Made by a program: the position numbers and the translations under genes. From positions 53,810-117,809 of the forward strand of contig NZ_PRLM01000003.1 of NCBI RefSeq assembly GCF_004138395.1: DNA of 64,000 nt. The letters run 5' to 3'. Each line of letters begins with the position of its first letter. Positions within the stretch are counted from its first letter, which is position 1. The notes beneath the pieces are model-generated. The model searched no databases and was not told where the DNA came from. It saw nothing but the letters and a program-made list of their open reading frames with translations. Source of the stretch: Candidatus Nanosyncoccus alces (GTDB lineage Bacteria > Patescibacteriota > Saccharimonadia > Saccharimonadales > Saccharimonadaceae). Positions 60,710 through 64,000 of the stretch are shown here, in pieces.

Positions 60710-60842
60710 TTTTCATCACACTCCTTTTTAAGGTACATTTTTGCATTTTTTGCATAAAAATATGCACCGATAATGCATGGAGCAATTATAGTATATTTTG
60801 GATAATTTGCAAGAGGAAAAGATATAGAGTATAATGATAATA

Positions 60843-61838
60843 ATGACAGAATTGCCTCAGATGAAGACGCGGAAGAGACATATATTTGGAGGGGTGTTTT
60901 TGGTGGTGTTGGTAGTGGTAGCTGCTACGGTAGTACTAAAGCGGGATTGGATTTATGACTGGTATCGTGGGGTTAGCTATCAGCCTTCCAGCGAGATGGT
61001 GACAATACGAGATGAGCTAGGGCTAACTAACAGAGGAGAGTTTTTGTTTAACGCGGCACAGCCAGTGTTAAACACAGCGGCGGATTTTAATTTGAATTGC
61101 CGGCAGGACGAGTCGGAAGTGGCGGTGCTGGGGTGTTATACGGCGGGGAATATTTATATATACGATGTGAAGGATGCGAAAATAGCGGGGATTCGGGAGC
61201 TGACGACAGCGCATGAATTGCTGCATGCAAATTGGGCAAGAATGAGTGAGAGTGAACAAAGAGAGCTCACGGAGTCTTTGACTAGAGTATTTGAAGCAAA
61301 TCAAGAAATGTTGGGAGAAGAAATTGATTCTTACGATATTTCGGAGAAGCAGGAAGAACTATATGTGCGAGCGGGGACGGAAGTAAAGGACTTGCCTGAG
61401 ACGTTAGAAAAACACTTTGCGGAAATATTTAAGGATCAGGATAAGATTGTAGATTTTTATGAGAGTTATATCGTGGTGTTTCAAAGAATAAAGACTGAAA
61501 TGGAAACGCTAGAGGAAGAGATAGAATTAATGAAGGGCGAAATTGAGACGAAGATAGCAGAATACGAACGACAATTAAGCCAGCTAGAAGCGGATATTGT
61601 GAGTTTTAATAGTTGTGCGGAAGTGGCGGGGTGTTTTCAAAATGAGAATGATTTTAATGTACGGAGGGCAGCTCTAGTAGAGAGGCAGGATGAGTTGAAT
61701 GCTTTGAATGATGAAATCAATGAGTTAGTGGATGCGTATAATGAAAAAATAGATGACTATAATGCGAATGCGATGGAAGGTCGTGAGCTCCAGAGCATGA
61801 TTGACTCTAAGGCTGAGATTTTGAAAATAAAACAATAA
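60843..61838 (+). CDS. Membrane-anchored HExxH protein with coiled coil
   Basis: 331 aa from ATG 60843, 7 nt after TATAAT (ATG 60834 overlaps the -10 and is unlikely). Membrane helix (about 14-36), then a soluble domain with TTAHELLHANW, a zincin-type HExxH; a candidate third ligand Glu is in ELYVRAGTE, 45-50 residues later. The C-terminal half is a long coiled coil (about 200-330) with one Cys pair. It is placed directly before a secreted cysteine protease. A metallopeptidase role is inference. Confidence 0.72.
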   Translation: MTELPQMKTRKRHIFGGVFLVVLVVVAATVVLKRDWIYDWYRGVSYQPSSEMVTIRDELGLTNRGEFLFNAAQPVLNTAADFNLNCRQDESEVAVLGCYTAGNIYIYDVKDAKIAGIRELTTAHELLHANWARMSESEQRELTESLTRVFEANQEMLGEEIDSYDISEKQEELYVRAGTEVKDLPETLEKHFAEIFKDQDKIVDFYESYIVVFQRIKTEMETLEEEIELMKGEIETKIAEYERQLSQLEADIVSFNSCAEVAGCFQNENDFNVRRAALVERQDELNALNDEINELVDAYNEKIDDYNANAMEGRELQSMIDSKAEILKIKQ

Positions 61839-61845
61839 AAAAGTC

Positions 61846-61872
61846 TTGACATTCCTGGGGGGGGGGTATAAT
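61846..61872 (+). promoter_or_regulatory. Promoter with poly-G spacer, probably phase-variable
   Basis: TTGACA (61846-61851) and TATAAT (61867-61872) are separated by 15 bp, ten of them an uninterrupted G run (61857-61866). Slippage would alter the spacer; two more G would give 17 bp, the optimum. Such tracts between -35 and -10 are classic phase-variation switches. Confidence 0.75.
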
Positions 61873-61878
61873 TGCCTT

Positions 61879-61892
61879 ATAAAGGTTATACA
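61879..61892 (+). repeat. Shared transcript-start motif, copy 1
   Basis: ATAAAGGTTATACA lies 6 nt after the TATAAT, at the predicted transcript 5' end, and recurs at 63914-63927 in the same place relative to the next gene's -10. Confidence 0.55.
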
Positions 61893-61915
61893 TAAATAAA
61901 AAAGGAAAAATCAAA

Positions 61916-63808
61916 ATGAAAATTGAAGTGAATGCTTCTCAGGGTGCTCCGGAGCAGTTAAGAGTTTCTGGGTTGACAAAAATAGCTATGATAGCTGGTG
62001 TGTTGGGGATTGGCGGATTAATGTTTGGCAATAGTGTTTCAGCTATGAGTCATAGTGACGCTATGGTGGTAAATCCGGTGTATCAGCAATACCTGCAAGA
62101 TGTGTCGGTTGGGAGAGGTGCGAACTGGAAATTGATCCCAAATAAGTATAAATATATTGGGGACTATGGTGGTAAAGGAAGCGATGCAGCCTTGCCAGCG
62201 AGTTATAATTTAGTTGAAGATGGGTATGGCACCACGTTAAAGAATCAGGGGTTTGATGGCGATTGTTGGGCTTTTGCTACAACGACAGCAATTGAATCAA
62301 ACTTGAAGAAGACTCAAGGTATTACGACGGAAATTTCGCCGAAACAGTTAGACTACTTGATGGCAGAGGGTTCACCATACTATAGTTTTTTGCATGATAA
62401 CTTTGGCGTTTCGCGTTCGCTTGGCGAGGGTGGTAATTTTGCGATTGCTAGTTTCGCGGCGGGTGGAAAATCTACGCCGATTTTGGAGAAGAATTTCTTT
62501 GCAAAGATGCAGACAAATGACCCTGAGCTGGAGGATTATTCGAGCTGGTACGCATATCAGACCAATTTAGTTCAGAATGCCATGTTGAATGAGATAGAGA
62601 ATAGCTACTTTGATTTTGACAATGGATTTGCTGGAGGTTCTTATACTGAGCCAATGAATATTGAATCGGTGATGGACGAGCCGGATTATACCGTAGCCAA
62701 ATATCGTCATTATATGGGTGATAAGGACTTAGTTGAGACGATTAAGGAAGATGTTTATAAGTACGGAGCAGTTTATGTTGGGACGATTGCTCCGGGCACA
62801 GAAGATTGTTATGACGAAGACACAAAAACTATTGTAGATCTCGGTAGTAATGTTTGTTCAGAAGAGAGTGGACATGCTATGGCGATTGTAGGTTGGGATG
62901 ATAATCATACCTATACTGATCCGTCAGATGGTTCCACAAAGACGGGAGCGTTTTTGCTACAGAATTCTTGGGGAAGGTCCGATATCTTTGATGGCAGTAA
63001 CGAAGAATTTTTAGATATTGATGATATCCTGTTTTTGGCCGCATTTGATGCGGAAAGCGAATTTAGTGAAGATGAGGAAGAGGAAGTGCGTGGTATGTTG
63101 GAGAATTATGATGCAGATGAATACGTGTGGTTTGGATATGATTTTGATGATTCTGAAAGCGGTTGGGTAGATTTTGCTTCGATTCAGGAGACTAAGAAGA
63201 ATAATTATGACAAGGTCTATGATTCTATCAACCAGGCAGAAGGGCTTGGAACAGAGGGTAAGAGTACAGAGTCGGTTTATACCTTTTCTACCGACGGTGC
63301 GACGGAGTATGTGGATGCGATATCCGTAGCGACCCACTTGGCAGCTTATAGTGCGGATGTGGAGTATGTAGTGTACGTTGACCCGACTGGAACTGGCAAT
63401 AGTTATAAAGAAGAGGGAAGTGTGATAATTCCAATGGGGGAAATGGGACAAGAAACAGTCGAATTAAAATCGCCGGTAGAGGTGACTGGAACTTTTAAGG
63501 TAAAGGTGGAAGGTAAAGCGTTTGGCGAAGTGCAGGAGTTTGACAATGAGGACTTGGCTTATAGGACGGTGACTGTGTATGTTACGGGTGATGATATAGT
63601 GGTGCCGAATACGGCTGGAGTAGACGAGGTGGTGTTGGATGCTACTGCGCCAAATACTGGGTTGTTTACGGGTGAAAATAGTTTTGCTAGATTTGGTGGC
63701 GTGGTTGCGATAGCTAGTATGATTGCAGCGAGCCTATTTGGCTGGGTAGCATATAAAAATCGGAAGAGTCTGTTTCATAGAGTAGGTTTTAAGAAAAAGG
63801 GATTCTAA
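61916..63808 (+). CDS. Secreted papain-like (C1A) cysteine protease with C-terminal anchor
   Basis: 630 aa. The signal segment (about 25-50) is followed by a papain domain. Oxyanion Gln and catalytic Cys are in KNQGFDGDCWAFATT, His in SGHAMAIVGWDD and Asn in LLQNSWGRS; so the active site is complete. The C-terminal region (about 440-590) is beta-rich. Then APNTGLFTG, a helix (about 602-622) and a Lys/Arg tail follow, like a sortase-type anchor. AAAAAGGAAA precedes the ATG. C1A proteases are rare in Patescibacteria as far as I know. The promoter has a G10 tract. Confidence 0.85.
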   Translation: MKIEVNASQGAPEQLRVSGLTKIAMIAGVLGIGGLMFGNSVSAMSHSDAMVVNPVYQQYLQDVSVGRGANWKLIPNKYKYIGDYGGKGSDAALPASYNLVEDGYGTTLKNQGFDGDCWAFATTTAIESNLKKTQGITTEISPKQLDYLMAEGSPYYSFLHDNFGVSRSLGEGGNFAIASFAAGGKSTPILEKNFFAKMQTNDPELEDYSSWYAYQTNLVQNAMLNEIENSYFDFDNGFAGGSYTEPMNIESVMDEPDYTVAKYRHYMGDKDLVETIKEDVYKYGAVYVGTIAPGTEDCYDEDTKTIVDLGSNVCSEESGHAMAIVGWDDNHTYTDPSDGSTKTGAFLLQNSWGRSDIFDGSNEEFLDIDDILFLAAFDAESEFSEDEEEEVRGMLENYDADEYVWFGYDFDDSESGWVDFASIQETKKNNYDKVYDSINQAEGLGTEGKSTESVYTFSTDGATEYVDAISVATHLAAYSADVEYVVYVDPTGTGNSYKEEGSVIIPMGEMGQETVELKSPVEVTGTFKVKVEGKAFGEVQEFDNEDLAYRTVTVYVTGDDIVVPNTAGVDEVVLDATAPNTGLFTGENSFARFGGVVAIASMIAASLFGWVAYKNRKSLFHRVGFKKKGF

Positions 63809-63820
63809 GTGATAAAGGAA

Positions 63821-63849
63821 AACTTGGCCAGATTTGGCCAAGTTTTTTT
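63821..63849 (+). terminator. Protease gene terminator
   Basis: AACTTGGCC (63821-63829) pairs with GGCCAAGTT (63836-63844), followed by TTTTTG. Confidence 0.85.
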
Positions 63850-63913
63850 GATTTTTCCAAAAAGTGTAATTTCCCTCTTGCTTTCTCCACCCCACTTATG
63901 CTAAAATCAAACC

Positions 63914-63927
63914 ATAAAGGTTATACA
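63914..63927 (+). repeat. Shared transcript-start motif, copy 2
   Basis: Identical to the 14 nt at 61879-61892. It lies 6 nt after TAAAAT (with TTGCTT 18 nt upstream of that). A shorter AAAGGTTATA recurs at 63946-63955. Leader or binding site unknown. Confidence 0.55.
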
Positions 63928-63973
63928 ACAATCTAAACAATAGAGAAAGGTTATAAAAAGAGAGGTTTCGTTT

Positions 63974-64000
63974 ATGAGCGATAGCAATATCATAATAAAC
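63974..64000 (+). CDS. Start of a further gene (3' partial)
   Basis: ATG 63974 opens a frame of nine codons (MSDSNIIIN) to the window end. GAGAGG lies 8-13 nt upstream. It shares the promoter-proximal motif with the protease gene and is probably co-regulated. Product unknown. Confidence 0.5.

Noticed and set aside
1..64000. CRISPR array or cas genes
   Set aside because: No regularly spaced direct repeats of 24-40 nt with unique spacers and no Cas-like proteins were seen; the three hairpins at 55.9-56.1 kb differ in sequence and are not CRISPR repeats.

Overview
The window looks like a chromosome segment of a reduced bacterium of the Candidate Phyla Radiation (Patescibacteria), most likely Candidatus Saccharibacteria. 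It carries a ~19-kb insert of clostridial (Firmicutes-like) character. The assignment rests on gene content and style: compact housekeeping genes (recA, recX, truB, rpsO, pnp, lepA, murB, murC, folD, radA, ruvC, ruvA, rplS, a fused rnhB-yraN, ychF), a one-lobe TsaB, a membrane pyrophosphatase, and large membrane-anchored surface proteins with fibro-slime, DUF11-like and CotH domains. Many genes also have a TATAAT box only 6-8 nt from the ATG, which predicts leaderless mRNAs. UGA is a normal stop codon here (for example in hppA and radA). No database search was possible, so taxonomy is inference.

Layout. 1-1,065: two small host genes, tRNA-His, a duplicated tRNA-His 3' end, tRNA-Gly and terminators. 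About 1,180-20,500: the mobile element. It holds two lipoproteins, a TetR-like regulator, a tyrosine integrase with a sequestered ribosome-binding site, a STAND NTPase, an acidic protein behind a structured leader, an MT-A70 methyltransferase, a VirD4/TraG-like coupling ATPase, a replication-relaxation protein, a CdiA-C-like nuclease gene, DUF5049 and DUF4314 proteins and two overlapping large serine recombinases. An 11-bp inverted repeat lies near both ends. 20,560-29,600: host surface and secretion-like genes, including a VirB6/TrbL-like protein. 29,617-36,600: folD-murB, recA-NUDIX-recX, a PRC-barrel protein, truB, rpsO. 36,846-44,900: pnp-lepA, small envelope proteins, tsaB/tsaE and murC. 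44,959-54,420: a surface-protein pair, then radA-ruvC-ruvA-rplS-rnhB/yraN and a beta-helix-like surface protein. 54,481-64,000: ychF, a second CdiA-C-like gene with three tandem hairpin RNAs, a broken NYN nuclease gene, CotH, the pyrophosphatase, a HExxH protein and a secreted papain-like protease.

Most notable: (1) two paralogous small-ORF loci at 31.6 and 35.6 kb, each with an antisense promoter-hairpin-terminator unit; (2) three tandem extended -10/hairpin/terminator units behind a CdiA-C-like gene, whose relative in the mobile element is also followed by a GAAG...CTTC hairpin; (3) palindromic elements inserted in frame in truB and lepA, resembling Rickettsia palindromic elements; (4) a 10-G tract between -35 and -10 of the papain-like protease promoter, a classic phase-variation arrangement; (5) a 14-bp bidirectional leaderless promoter between tsaE and murC; (6) long structured leaders that bury Shine-Dalgarno sequences in the mobile element.
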